Counted from the stretch's first letter, positions 10,745 through 21,785 are shown. The stretch is DNA of 64,000 nt from Nelumbo lutea (GCA_022828595.1 JAKGHH010000005.1:25742193-25806192); one strand, 5' to 3'. Notes: a model not told the origin generated them from the sequence alone. Made by a program: numbers and translations.

Positions 10745-11243
10745 TGTAAATACACGTGGTCCACCACGTCTTTGACCACAATGAAGGCATCAAGCCAGAA
10801 TGATAGAAACGCCCATGATGACATGGAAGCCACCGAGGGCCTGCGATGAGCCGATAACCCATCACGGGTTTGTAATGAGCTCAAAGCCATCGCGGACCTA
10901 CAATGAACTTAAGGATCATCACAAGATTGCAACAATTAAAAGGCATTCATAACAAGACAACCAGCAAACTAAGCAAAACATGTTAGACTAGATCTGACAT
11001 CATTTAATCCACATCGACACTGGAGACCTACGAGAGGAAGTAATGCATGTGTACCATGAGAATCCTTGGACGAAAGGAAACTTCGTCCTAGAAAGATGTC
11101 ATGACACAAGGTCAACCCCTAGTAAACCATGATTGAGACACGATTTTGTCTATTCTGAGACCCCTATTCACTTGTGCTACTCAACATTCCACAGCCTTTC
11201 TTCGTCTTTCGGGGTGACACTTAGCCTTACCATCCCACTTACA
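10745..11243 (+). repeat. Lone LTR of family B (related to the GYP-B LTR)
   Basis: This 499-bp block is the diverged reverse complement of the GYP-B 5' LTR at 40911-41529. Shared stretches include ATGAAGGCATCAA.CCAGAAT, GCCCATGATGACA and CTTGTGCTACTCAACAT. Both copies start TGTAA and end TTACA. No internal coding sequence adjoins it. It is either a solo LTR or the 3' LTR of an element whose body is gone; the AAGCAAGGGG purine stretch just upstream favours the latter. No matching 5-bp duplication was seen (CTAAT versus ATTTT). Confidence 0.7.
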
Positions 11244-12514
11244 ATTTTCACTTAACAAAGCCTATGCATCGCATGGTCCCCACTATCTATCTATATATAT
11301 AGCAAGATGGTCCATGTCAACATGCCTCTCCTTGCTCCATTACCCCCACCTTGCATTCTCCCTGACTTTCTCTCTCATCTCTCCTTCCCACTATTCCCAT
11401 TAACCCATGTCACCATTCCCAACCCACTTAACTAAAAATATTCCTAGAATCTCTCTCCTAAGGTATCTCCTCTAAGCCATTAGAAATGTATCATGTTACC
11501 CCCGCTCCCTAATCAGTTCTTAAAATCCCAACCCCAATCTATATCCACTTTCTCTCATTTAAAATATTCATATTAATTAATAAATAGTTAAATATGTTTA
11601 GTAAATTACCAAAAATTAATAAATATTGTTATTAATTAACTCATCATGAATTTTTAAAGTATTTTGAGTAAATATTATTATATTCATGTTAATTAAGAAC
11701 ATTTTATAGAAACTAGAAACTCTTTAACTTTCTATAAAATTGATAATTATATTTAACAATTATTAAAAAGTATAAAATTTTAGTTATTGCTATTATTATA
11801 GTTAATAACTGAATGCATATGGGGGATCAAAATATTATAATGTTGGAAAGTGGAATTATTAATTAATTTATATTGGAAAATAAAAGAAAAATTAGTGTAA
11901 TTTTGTTAGTAAAATACTTACCAAAAATAAATACTTAATAACAATTTAAAATTGTTTTCAACAAATCTCCATAATTACACAAATGTAATAAAATTTTCAA
12001 AAATTTCTATAAAACTACATTTTTGTAAAATAACATTTTGGAAATTAAAAGATATAAAATTTTTGGAAGTTTATTTAAAATTATTAAATAGTTATGGGAA
12101 AATTAGGTAATTTTGATTGTAAATTATTGAATATTATTAAAGATAAATGACTATGGGAAATGGAAAACTGTAATTTGAACCAATAATTATAGAAAATTTT
12201 AAGATAAATTAGTATAATATTGGAAAAAGGAAATCATTGATTAATTTATATTAGAGATTATAAGATAAATTAGTATAATTCTATAAGTAAACCATTTCAC
12301 ATAAAAATAAATTATTTAATAACAATTTAAAAATAAAATTGAACAAATTTTCAAAATTACACAAGTTTAATAAATTTTCCAAAATTTACATAAAATTACA
12401 TTTTTGAAAATTATAGACAATTTAGTGTACTTTTAGAAATTTACCATGTGGTTGATACTCAATATATCCTTTTAATCATTTCTGTCATCAAATTGAATAT
12501 TGGGTTGATAGGGA

Positions 12515-12803
12515 CAATGCTTTCAAAGCTAGATCGAATTGAATGGTTAGATTGGAAAAACTGGGAACCAGTCACTTGACTGATTCTATTTCACCCAAAA
12601 ACCATTTTTTGGCCAAAAATTGTTGATTTGGTTAGCAAACCTTTGACCTGGGCGGTCAAGCCGTTAAACTAGACAACGTTTTTTGGCCATTTTTTATTTT
12701 TAAGTTAGAGTGGGTCGTCCATTCGGACCAGATAGTCAAACTGTTTGACCCAAGAACTAGACCCCATAATGGTTCCCTATTTGGTCTGATTTTAAAAACC
12801 TTG
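12515..12803 (-). mobile_element. MITE-1 copy a
   Basis: This block matches the reverse complement of the element at 15681-15944 over most of its length. Shared stretches include GAAAAACTGGGAA.CAGTCA, GTTTGACCCA and a TTTTTAAAA.CC end. Imperfect terminal inverted repeats face each other (ATGCTTTCAAAGCTAGA... and ...TCTGATTTTAAAAACCTTGG). The element is non-coding. A clear target duplication was not seen. Confidence 0.55.
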
Positions 12804-12807
12804 GACG

Positions 12808-13085
12808 GGAAGTGGATGCCTTGCCTTGATTCCGCTTGACACTGGGGACAGTGCAAGGAAAATTCGAGGATTCTCAATCCTTGATGAGGAGTGTGTGTGC
12901 CTTGCCCCGAACTCACATGACATTGAGGACAAGGTGGGGAAATACGAGGATTCCTCGTTCCTAACGGGGAGTGGGTGCCTTGCCCTAAACCCTCTCGACA
13001 CTGGGGACGGGGTGAGGATGGGGTAGAATGTCTTGACAACAGGGTAGGGATAGGGATGGGGTGCCCTGCCCCGTTTCCATTCCAA
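12808..13085. repeat. About 80-bp G-rich tandem repeat (three units)
   Basis: Three diverged units begin GTGGATGCCTTGCC (12812), GTGTGTGCCTTGCC (12893) and GTGGGTGCCTTGCC (12971). Each carries a GACATTGAGGACA/GACACTGGGGAC block and a CGAGGATTC block. The end (GGGATGGGGTGCCCTGCCCCG) resembles the GGGATGGCAACGGGG-type repeats common in plants. Open frames here on both strands are by-products. Confidence 0.65.
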
Positions 13086-15483
13086 TATAATTGTCAATTA
13101 TTAGTGAAATAATAAAAATGTTACCTTTTGTAAATTTTTTATTTATTTAAAGTCAATCAAATTTTCAATTTAAAATAATAAAAATAATAATAGTTATTAA
13201 AATTACTACAAATGATTAATAAAATTAAATTTATTAAAAAATATTTGTTCATACTAAATTAACAATAATTATTTTTTGTAATCAACACTAAATAAAAATA
13301 CAGTTATTAAAATTTTAAATATTAACAATAACTTTGAATACTTTTAGTTAATTAATAGCAAATTTTGATTATTAATTTATCAATCAATTAATAGTAAATA
13401 AAATTATTAAAATTCTAATTTCTATTTATCCTCTCCCTCACTTTATATATATACATAGATAGATAGATAGATGAATAAAGAAAGAAAGAAAGTTTTAATT
13501 AAAAATTAAAAAATTATTTAAATAGTCAAAAATTACATAACAACTTTTAAAGTATTTATCAAAAACACAAAAAATAATTATAATAGATTTAATAATGTTC
13601 ATAGTATTAATAATTCTACATTTTTACAATATTCATCATGAAATTATGTACTAACAATAGAAATTAAGATTTACTGGATTATTCAATTTAAATGATATTC
13701 AAACAATAAAAAATAAAATACTATTTAAATATTTAAATAACTGAATATCATAAATAGAAAAATAAATATTTAATGTTATGTAATAACTTTTAAATAAATA
13801 TAATTCAAATATAAAAAAATTAAATATTTTATATATTCTTTAAATATTTTAAATAATGAAATATTTAACATAACTAGATTTTAAATAGTTGAAATAAAAA
13901 AAGGTAATAAATTTAAAAAAAATCTTATAGGTAGAAAAATAATTATAACTTAATATTCAAATTAATTATAATTTAATAATTTACAAAATTAATAACGAAA
14001 TTACGTAATAATACTATAAATTATAATTTATGGATTATTTAATTCAATTAATAATTAATATTTTAAGATTTAAATATTAATATTATTTAAATAAATAAAT
14101 AATATTGTAAATAATTTATTTCGCTTATATGAATTAATAATTATAGAAAAGTAACTTTCATAAAAAAGTAATATTTATTGTATTTTCAATAATTATTTAT
14201 TGTTTTTTGTGATAAATATATTCTTCAATAATTATGTATAAATTTATTTTTTTATTATTTAATATAAAATTTTCAATAATTATTGGAGATTAAACTACTG
14301 TTATTTAACTTTTTAAATTTAATTTATTGTACTTATTGTATTTATTGTATTTTTGTTATAATTTATTGATTAAATTACTAGAGATTAAACTATTTATTAA
14401 TTAATTTAATATATTTTTAGTATTTATTGTATCTTTGTAATTATTATAATTATTATTATTTATTATATTTTCATTATTAATATATTTTCAATAATTGTGT
14501 ATTTACGCTATAAATTTTCAAGAGATTAAACTATTGTTATTTATTAGAGATTAGACTATTAATTTAAACTATTGTTCAGTTCGGTTTAGCTGAAATTATG
14601 TTGGGGAGTTGGTCACCCGAAACCAACTAACCATTAGTCAAAACCGGACAACTCGGTTGGTTCCAAAGATGTAAATTTAAAAAATTAGATTTAAAAATTA
14701 AATTTGAATTTAAAAAATTATAGTGGTATTATTAAAAAATAAGTTAAAAAATTAAATTTATGATATAAAATATTTTAGACTAAAAAATATGGTAATTGTC
14801 CCACTTTCCCATATTAAAAAACTATATTAAAAATATAAAATATTAATATATATCTATGGTCAAGTTGTTCAATTTTAGTCGATTTACAAATAGACAAAGC
14901 AAAACTAATACAACCCGATCAAGTTGGGAAATTGTTGAACCAAAGCCGGCCGAGAATACTAGAAAACCAACCAACTCAGGTTAGAAGATATGGTATGTAT
15001 CAGAAGAGTTTGATGAACAATCCTAGCTGAAATTAAATATTGTTATTTTTGTATTGTAAAAAAAATTATTAAAACTAGTATATAAAATATAAATAATTAA
15101 TTTAAAAAGTTAAAAACATAAAACAATTATATACTCTTATGTGTTTCTATTATTTAGCTTTCGCTTAACAAATCTCATGTATTACACGGATCCCCGCTAA
15201 TTAATTAACTAAATAATTAATTTTTTCAAAGTATTATTATTAATTGAGTTTAACATAGTATAGGTAATCTAAGCAGAACTTGTTGATGGAAGTCATTTTC
15301 TCATAAATCTTCGATACAAAAACCGACATAAAATGGGGATTCTGCCCTGCAGTTAAAAGAAGAAAGCATTAAAGATGTTTTTAAATAAATCATTAATTAA
15401 ATAACAGAAACCTAATCTACAATGAAAAGTCAAATAAATAAATATAAACAAAATCCACTGTGGCCATATTTACATCCTTCACC

Positions 15484-15642
15484 CTACATTGCCAAAATGG
15501 GTGGAATGTATAGGGCTTTGCAACTCCAAGATACACAACCTGTATAATTCCATACTGGGCCTGTTTTACAGCCTATATAGGTTGTCCCTGTCTGACAACC
15601 AATTATACTTCGGCAATGTTGCCGGCAACCGCTAGTCTCGCC
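15484..15642 (-). other. Cysteine-rich open frame of uncertain status
   Basis: On the minus strand a frame ending at the TAG at 15484-15486 encodes about 50 residues with six cysteines spaced C-x3-C-x5-C-x8-C-x10-C-x4-C (for example GCRQHCRSIIGC). There is no ATG in frame; a TGA lies a few codons further upstream, next to a MITE. If real it would be an internal or final exon. An AG acceptor after a U-rich stretch is possible at 15632/15633. About 550 bp upstream a U-rich, intron-like stretch ends TTGCAG. I do not recognise the family. Chance is possible. Confidence 0.25.
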
Positions 15643-15680
15643 AATATATGATAAAAATAATATTTTAAATCAATTGAAAC

Positions 15681-15944
15681 CATGGCTTTTAAAAACGACC
15701 CAGAGACCAAACCGGTCAGGGGTCCGGTTACTGGGTCAAACAGTCCGATTGATCGACCCAAGAGGTCAGCCAGTTCTAATAAAAAAAATGGTTAAATCCG
15801 TTTGAATGGTTAATCATTAGGTCAACGGTTTATTGGCTAAAATCAATGGTTTTAGACAAATTTCCGGTTTTGGGGAAAACCGAAAATGGTCACATGACTG
15901 ATTCCCAGTTTTTTCGGTCTGGTCCAGTTTTGAAAACCATGATC
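15681..15944 (+). mobile_element. MITE-1 copy b
   Basis: A 264-bp non-coding element with imperfect terminal inverted repeats: CATGGCTTTTAAAA at the left and TTTTGAAAACCATGATC at the right. It is bordered by a possible 5-bp direct repeat GAAAC (15676-15680 and 15945-15949). The interior is rich in ACCGGTC and GGTCCGGTT words. The same family occurs inverted at 12515-12803. It sits beside the cysteine-rich frame on its low-coordinate side. Confidence 0.65.
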
Positions 15945-16199
15945 GAAACACATGCATTCATAGAAATTGCGATTGGTGGTTGTTACTTGCTCTTAGATAT
16001 GAAGATATAAGAGTTTGCAGGGCTCACTTATTGTAGGTCTGTTGATTAGAAAAAGATGATTAATGGAAAATAAATGATAGTGCACGATGAAGAACCTGCA
16101 CCTGCAAGTTAGATGAAATGAAAAACAATCAGTTGAAAGCAAAAAGAACATTGCAAGGAGAACAAAAAGGAAACAATATACTTGCATGACAATGCTGGT

Positions 16200-16698
16200 A
16201 AGTTATGGGATGATCAGATCCAATAACATATATCTGAAGATCAGGTCGGATCTCACAAATGGTAATTTGAATCCAAATCCATTATGTCATATATCTAAAT
16301 CTAATCCAATCTGTTTCAAGTTCTGAAAATTTTAATAAATTTATTGAAAGAAAAAAAACATATCAATTTATATAAAGAAAAACAAAAAACGTATTTTTTT
16401 TTCAATTATTTTTATCATATATATACATCTTTTTATAAAAAATTTACAAAAAATGTAATGTATATTTTATAAATAAATATGCTAATATGTAATGTCTTTT
16501 TATAAGCAAATATATTTATACATATACATATATATAGTTCGGTTCGAATCAAATAGGGGGCAATCGAAATTCGATCCAATTTTCAATCGGATCATATTAT
16601 CCGAGCCAAAAATCTGACTGAGGGTAATCCAAATTCGACAAAAATAGGATCAGATTCGAATCAGATCAGATCACAATCCGATCCATTTGCACCCCTGG
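16200..16698. repeat. GGATCGGAT-rich repeat with CAGGGGTGCAAATGG end
   Basis: The right end, read on the minus strand, is CAGGGGTGCAAATGGATCGG, a terminus typical of non-autonomous hAT-like repeats in plants. The interior repeats TCGGATC/GATCAGAT words around an AT-rich middle. The left side begins with GATCAGATCC-type words but lacks a matching CAGGGGTG end, so the copy is truncated or strongly diverged. Confidence 0.5.
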
Positions 16699-17040
16699 AC
16701 AAGTGCATGTGGGAAGAAGAAAATAGAAAGTTAAAACAATAAAAAACAAAATCTTTGGAGTTAGTGAGAAAATTCCAACATTGATGTACACATTTAGACG
16801 TGTGTTCTCCAAAATTTTGAAAAAAATATTGAAAAATTAAAATAGCTACAAAAAAAAAAAAAGCCAGCGTACATGGCTCTATAGTTTAGATGAGACGTGT
16901 TAAACACCCCTATTTTTTTTTTTGTTAGTGGATAGACTTGAATTCTGAAGGTGGGTTTACCCACTCTTACATTTCTAATTTCCTGGGCAAAAAATTAGAG
17001 ATTGCCATGCTGAAGTGGCAATTCCATATGCTATTAGAAG

Positions 17041-17214
17041 GGACTCCGGATCATCTGCCCATGAGAACTCTACCCCCGTCTACTCACAATACACTATGCC
17101 CGTGAATTGGGAACATCTCCCCCTGCATAATACCATGTAAGAGGACGAGACGTTCTCGATGTGTGGCTGCAATGTTATGTGGGTAGACGTGGGTGAGCAG
17201 GAGATCCGGACTCC
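17041..17214. mobile_element. 174-bp MITE with GGACTCCGGATC ends
   Basis: The ends are inverted repeats, GGACTCCGGATCATCTGCCCA at the left and the complement of GGAGTCCGGATCTCCTGCTCA at the right, with four mismatches in 21 positions. TTAGAAG flanks both sides directly (17034-17040 and 17215-17221), and the following G could extend it to 8 bp. The arms continue into a larger imperfect hairpin. Non-coding. A 7-8-bp duplication best fits a hAT-type origin. Confidence 0.75.
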
Positions 17215-17389
17215 TTAGAAGGAATATTGCCTCTAGAATTGGTCCAAGTTAACAATTTACATTGTTTTGGGCTCGGGCTTTGGGTTGAGCCCATTGAAAT
17301 TTTGACAACATCCCAACTCTAACCTGCTAAAGTTGCACACTTGCACCCTCAATTTTAAAATTTTTATTCATTGATTTTTCATCCTAGGA

Positions 17390-18505
17390 GACTAAATGTA
17401 TTTGACACAGATGTTTTAGGATGCAGGTTGAATTTGTTCAATGTGATGGAGGTGTTAATCGACGAGGTTAATGTACCTTTCAGTGTTGCTTCTATAATGC
17501 TGATCAAGATTTCTTGGTGGCTCTAGTTGTGTATTTAGGAGTAGGGATGGCAACGGGGCTGGTTTGGGGAAGGTTTTGTAAATTCTAAATACTATCGACC
17601 TCCCTAGACCTCCCAACCCGTATCCTCCTCAAAATTCGTCGTGGGTTGGAATTTCAAAATTTAAACCCCCATACATGAAAATGGAAAAACCTCTTTGACC
17701 CTACACTCCCCACATTTGAGGGTGGGGTGGGTCGAATTGGCAGGTTGGGTCTAGAATCCACATCTAATTTCTTATTATTTTCCATTATATATTAGTAATA
17801 AACAAGTAAAATAGTATGAACAAACATCGAATTTTGCAAATATTTGCTTAAATGGGTAAAAACACATAAGCTATCAATTATCCTTCACATAAAATTCAAA
17901 ATATTATTACATTTAAAACCTAGTACATAAGTTAATATGCCTTGCAACAGTATGTGGATCGGAGAGGGTTGAGTTTAGCCTAATACCATACCCTACCCAT
18001 ACCCATACGGGTTATGAAATCCCAAAACCTGTTCCTACCCCAAAATCCATTTTTCAAGGGAAAAAACTCTCCCATTGGAACAGGTAGGAGTGGGTACCCT
18101 CAGATAGGGTAGAAATTGCCATCCCTATTTAGGAGTATTTGAATCAGTCATGGATGAGCATGTGGTTATTTTGCAGACTTCTTTTTGCAATGCTGCAAGA
18201 GTGAATGCTATTAGTTGTTTTGGGCATTTTCTATGTCCAAAATGTCATTTTTTTTTTTCTTCAGGGCCAATCTTCAACTTTAGGGTGGCAGTATATATAA
18301 TGATGTATAGTTTCAGTCAGGAAATATTCTGTGGATGTTAAATTTAGCTTCGACTGTAGGGTGGTAGTATAATAACACTTTAGCTTCTCATATTTTAGTT
18401 CAGAAGGCAAATTGTTTGGTGGGATCACCCTCTTCTCCTGTTTGTATTGAACCGCTTGTATATTCTTTTTTTGTTAATTAATACATGTATATTTACTTAT
18501 AAAAA
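17390..18505 (+). mobile_element. Possible LINE 3'-end fragment, interrupted
   Basis: If the hAT-type insertion at 17542-18127 is set aside, the flanks read continuously. The far end (CTTGTATATTCTTTTTTTGTTAATTAATACATG, ending in a TATAAAAAG stretch) looks like the 3' untranslated end of plant L1 LINEs. A short QCDGGVN-like frame near 17435 could be a decayed RNase H start. This is weak, because no catalytic motif can be confirmed. Confidence 0.3.
17542..18127. mobile_element. Non-autonomous hAT-type element (586 bp)
   Basis: The termini are a perfect 12-bp inverted repeat, TAGGGATGGCAA at 17542 and its complement ending at 18127. The element is flanked by an exact 8-bp direct duplication, TTTAGGAG (17534-17541 and 18128-18135). 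An 8-bp duplication is the hallmark of hAT transposition. The interior is G-rich near the ends (GGGTTGG, ACCCATACGGG) and AT-rich in the middle, with no transposase frame. Confidence 0.88.
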
Positions 18506-18691
18506 GAATATTTGTACTCTTAATAGTTCTAATGTAATAACAGTAGGGTAAAAGACTTAAACATATCCTGAATTTTCATAAATTAAATTAAAGATACCCT
18601 GAGTTTTTCAAATTGAATTATATATCTTGTGACTCTTTTGCCCTTCATTTTCTTTCAAATATTTAAAATATACCCTATGTGAGTGGTGGGC

Positions 18692-18912
18692 AAAGTTCAA
18701 AGTATTGACATGTATCGGTCAATACGTATCATTCCAAGACCCCTCCGATAAATGGGTGTATCGGGGGTCTGACCAGTTCAGGGGATAGAGGAGACCTAAA
18801 CCAGCCCCCCTGAACTAGTTGCGAAAAAAATAAAAAAAAGGCCTGAAACATTGTATCAATTCACTCGATACGCCCATACCGGCTATCGGGCGTATCAATA
18901 TTTTAAACCTTG
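18692..18912. mobile_element. 221-bp MITE, possibly Mutator-like
   Basis: Left end AAAGTTCAAAGTATTGACA and right end (complement) AAGGTTTAAAATATTGATA form imperfect inverted repeats. Flanks GTGGTGGGC (18683-18691) and GTAGTGGGC (18913-18921) match at 8 of 9 positions, consistent with a decayed 9-bp Mutator-type duplication. The interior contains CCCCCGATACA/TGTATCGGGGG-like words and no coding. Confidence 0.6.
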
Positions 18913-19220
18913 GTAGTGGGCATTCTCTCTCTCTCTCTTCTCGGCTCTTTCTTCTTTTCTCTTTTAGTATATCTTTATTTTTTTTCTTTTGAAACCTAAA
19001 TCCAACAAAATTAAATACAGCCTAGAATCCAAAGCATTAACAGGCATTTACAGATGGGGTGGGTCTTACTATATACTTATTTATTTATTTTGATAGTATA
19101 TATGCAGAGATCCTAAGAAAGTATAGATATAAAACCCATGGAACGTAGTCAGACTGTCAGAGGTTTGGACGAAAGAAAGGTTATACTCTCGCTCAATTAT
19201 TTGAGGGTTCAGCTCTTTTA

Positions 19221-19350
19221 GGCTGCATTTGTCATTCCTTATTTTAAGGATTTATTTTCTTTTTGCAGTTAAAAACTCAGTGTTCATATGGGCAATTTAA
19301 TAGAAAAAAGGAGATAAGTCCTTAAAAAATAAGGAATACTAAATGCAGCC
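19221..19350. mobile_element. Tourist-like MITE (130 bp)
   Basis: Inverted ends GGCTGCATTTGTCATTCCTT and the complement GGCTGCATTTAGTATTCCTT are flanked by TTA on both sides (19218-19220 and 19351-19353). The GGCTGCATTTG terminus and the 3-bp TTA duplication fit the PIF/Harbinger (Tourist) type. A short interior is bracketed by AAGGA/TCCTT steps, and there is no coding. Confidence 0.82.
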
Positions 19351-19439
19351 TTAATCTTAATTCTAAAGCCCAGACTACTTGCTGGATCTGGGCATCGCAA
19401 ATCGGAGTTCGGCTTCAGTCAGGGCAAAGCCCATTCGGA

Positions 19440-21178
19440 CAGCTTTTACTGCCTTGCATTAAAAATATTTCCATACGTGTGTGCTTTATTTCATGGGGAG
19501 ATATTCCCAATGCAAGGTTATTTGATTTGGAGACAACGAGGTTAGAGGACCGGGGTGAGGGTTTTTGGCCATCGGTGTTGGTTTCGAGGGGTGAGGAGGG
19601 GAAGTACGAAGTCATGGAAGGAAATGAGTTACTATATTTGTATGGTGTGCACCAGTGGGGTATGACTTTCCGTAGTCCAGAACCGAAGATAGACGGTTCA
19701 AAATCCCCGATTAATTTCACATCCAGTGTGTTGTACATCTTAGAGAACCTCATGTATTATAGATTGCTCTACAACGCCGATCTGTTGTGGTTTATTGACT
19801 GTGGGGAATTCGGCATCATCGTGGAGGATGTTTCAGCGTTGCTTGCGCTGCCACCGGTGGGTGCTCTGTCTACAGAACACTTGCAGCATGTAGAATCACT
19901 TATCGGTGAGCTTGACGTCATGTATCGAGAGCTCATGCGTGAAGCTGACCAGTTCAAAGCCAAAGTGGATGCAACGTCGGCCCGTGGCAAATGGCCTCTT
20001 GATGGGTGGATTGGTCATTAGTTTGAGTGCAAAAGTGCTACTGATGCGATGGTGCGGAGGGTGGATTCTCAAGTTCACTTGGTTGCGTTTATTTTATATA
20101 TTGTTTCGAGGTTCTTGTTTTCGGGCAGTCCTGATGCTAGTCTAGTACTATATTAGCGCCTCTTGCCGTTATGGAAGCTAGTGGTCAGTAGTTGCCACTG
20201 GCATCGATGTTTCTTAGGTATCTGTTTGATCATATGGATAAGGCAGTAAGGCAGTTCACCAAATAATGGACCCGATATGTAAGCAAAAGTCATCCTATGT
20301 TGTTACTTCTTTCTATTGATGTACTTGTGTGAGTGGTTTGCTGTAGATGTCTCCCCCACAACAGTTGGCTCCCCTGGCTGTGTTTATGGTTAATTCAGAT
20401 GGTGAGGTTTCCAACACGACGTTAGATGTGTGTAGAGGTAAGCGCTGGATGGGCACCAACAGGGGAAAGTGGTTCGCGGTTAATGATATCGAGACTTAGT
20501 TGTCTTGTGTTAAGGGTTTCATTTTCCACCTGTATGCGATGCGGTTTTGTGTTGGGATGAACGTCCTTGAAGGCGGTGACCAACAGTGTGTTGTTTTGGT
20601 TGAGAATCCTATAGCAGCTGCATCGCAGCTTATATTGTGGTATGGCGTCATAAACTATCTAGTTAAATCTGGAGAAGTACAGTCTACAGCGTATTTCCCT
20701 GATCATCTTCTCAGGCAGTTTGGCTATGACAGCTTGGGTTCTTAGTTCTTGCGGTCTGCCAGTAGGGATGTATTTTGGTGTCGCTACACTGGTCTGGCAT
20801 TTCTCGGGGCGGGATGCCTCCCTCTTACGGGCTATGGGTGGGTTGAAGTATGCTTCTCATTGCGGTGCAGCTATCTGTGCGCGCTATATGGCGGGTTGCA
20901 GATGTTTATGATCACATAGCCCCATCCGCGTCATGTTAAGGCTCCACCACCTAGTCATGCAACAAAACAATGCACCGATACCTCACAGCATGAGTGACAC
21001 CATGGTGATGGAGGGAAGTCATCTGTAGAATCTCGTGTGGAGAAGAAGAGGGAGAAGAGGCCTATTGAAGAGGTTAAGGGAAAAGAGGCGTCTCTCGAGG
21101 CGAAGAGGCAATGTGTAGGGGAAGGGGTAGGGTATGTGATTGGCTCGAGCATTTGTTGTGTGGTGTAGTCAAGTCATG
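19440..21178 (+). pseudogene. Broken plant-mobile-domain-like gene
   Basis: The longest part (19479-20021, 180 codons, no ATG at its start) contains GEFGIIVEDVSALLALPPVG. It resembles the signature of the plant mobile domain (PMD; 'GE.TITLEDV..LLGLPVDG' in typical members). A second part (20500-20745) has YFPDHLLRQFGYDSLG, comparable to the 'P.RV.RQFG' block late in that domain. The tail up to about 21170 is Lys/Glu-rich (EKKREKRPIEEVKGKE). Stops near 20021, 20500 and 20745 and frame changes break it. PMD proteins occur as host genes and as passengers of transposons; which applies here is not clear. Confidence 0.5.
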
Positions 21179-21394
21179 AACTTGGTCTATGGCTTGAGTC
21201 CCCCCCCCCCCCCTCTAGCTAGGTCATAACTTGTGTCATTTGGTAGGGTGAACATTGCTCCTTACATAGGATACGATTTATCTACTTGCCACATCATAGT
21301 CGTTGCCCTATTCTATTCTGCTTTGCGATCACTGTACCTTCTATGGATTTTGCAATCAGGTTTGTTGGAGTCTTCATGGCATTGTCGGGGATGA

Positions 21395-21785
21395 GTCGCC
21401 ATGCTTGGGATTGTTGAGGGATGTGAGATCGCTCTTGGGGTTGTTAGGGTATGTAAAATCACTCCTGGGGTTGCTAGGGCCTTCCCAGGGTTGCCAGGAC
21501 AAGTGAGATTGTTCTTGGGATTGCCAGGGTATGTAAGATTGCTCTTGGGATTACCAGGGCCTTCTTAGGGTTGTTGGGGGTACATAAGATTGCTCTTGGG
21601 GTTGCTAGTGTATGTCAAATCGCTCCTAGGGTTGCCAGGGTATGTGAGGTCACTCATGGGGTTTCCAAGGCCTTCTTGGGGTTGCAAGGGTATGTAAGAT
21701 CACTCCTGGGGTTGCCAGGGCATGTAAGATCACTCCTGGGGTTGCTAGGGCCTTCCTATGGTTGCTAGGGTATGTAAGATATTCG
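21395..21785. repeat. Hierarchical 30-bp minisatellite
   Basis: About 13-14 units follow one another. Most are 29-31 bp (GGGTTGCTAGGGTATGTAAGATCACTCCT), with shorter 20-21-bp units (GGGTTGCTAGGGCCTTCCTAT) inserted after every second or third one. This gives a recurring 30+30+21 pattern of about 81 bp. The period is a multiple of three, so the open frame across it is an artefact. Confidence 0.8.

Larger units (their letters stand above)
11244..15260 (+). repeat. Family X copy A (AT-rich, non-coding)
   Basis: About 4 kb of very AT-rich DNA without coding potential. It shares a series of landmarks, in the same order, with two other copies in this window. The landmarks are CTTAACAAA..(CT)ATG..GTCCCC, CATGCCTCTCCTTGCTCC, CTATTTATCCTCTCC, GAGATTAAACTATTG, ATTAATATATATCTATGG, and the end TATTATTTAGCTTT.GCTTAACAAA. 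The CTTAACAAA...CCCC motif occurs at both ends of this copy (about 11252 and 15168). That suggests terminal direct repeats or tandem units. It contains a MITE (12515-12803) and a G-rich minisatellite. The class of element is unknown to me. Confidence 0.6.

Noticed and set aside
15993..16187. A signal-peptide-like start (hydrophobic, beginning with a true ATG) for a secreted peptide
   Set aside because: The hydrophobic run comes from a U-rich stretch with intron character ending TTGCAG, so a signal peptide is less likely. It is kept only as context for the cysteine-rich frame.
21190..21240. CRISPR-like or other prokaryotic features, suggested by short repeats nearby
   Set aside because: The repeats are contiguous minisatellites without unique spacers, and the whole window is plant nuclear DNA.
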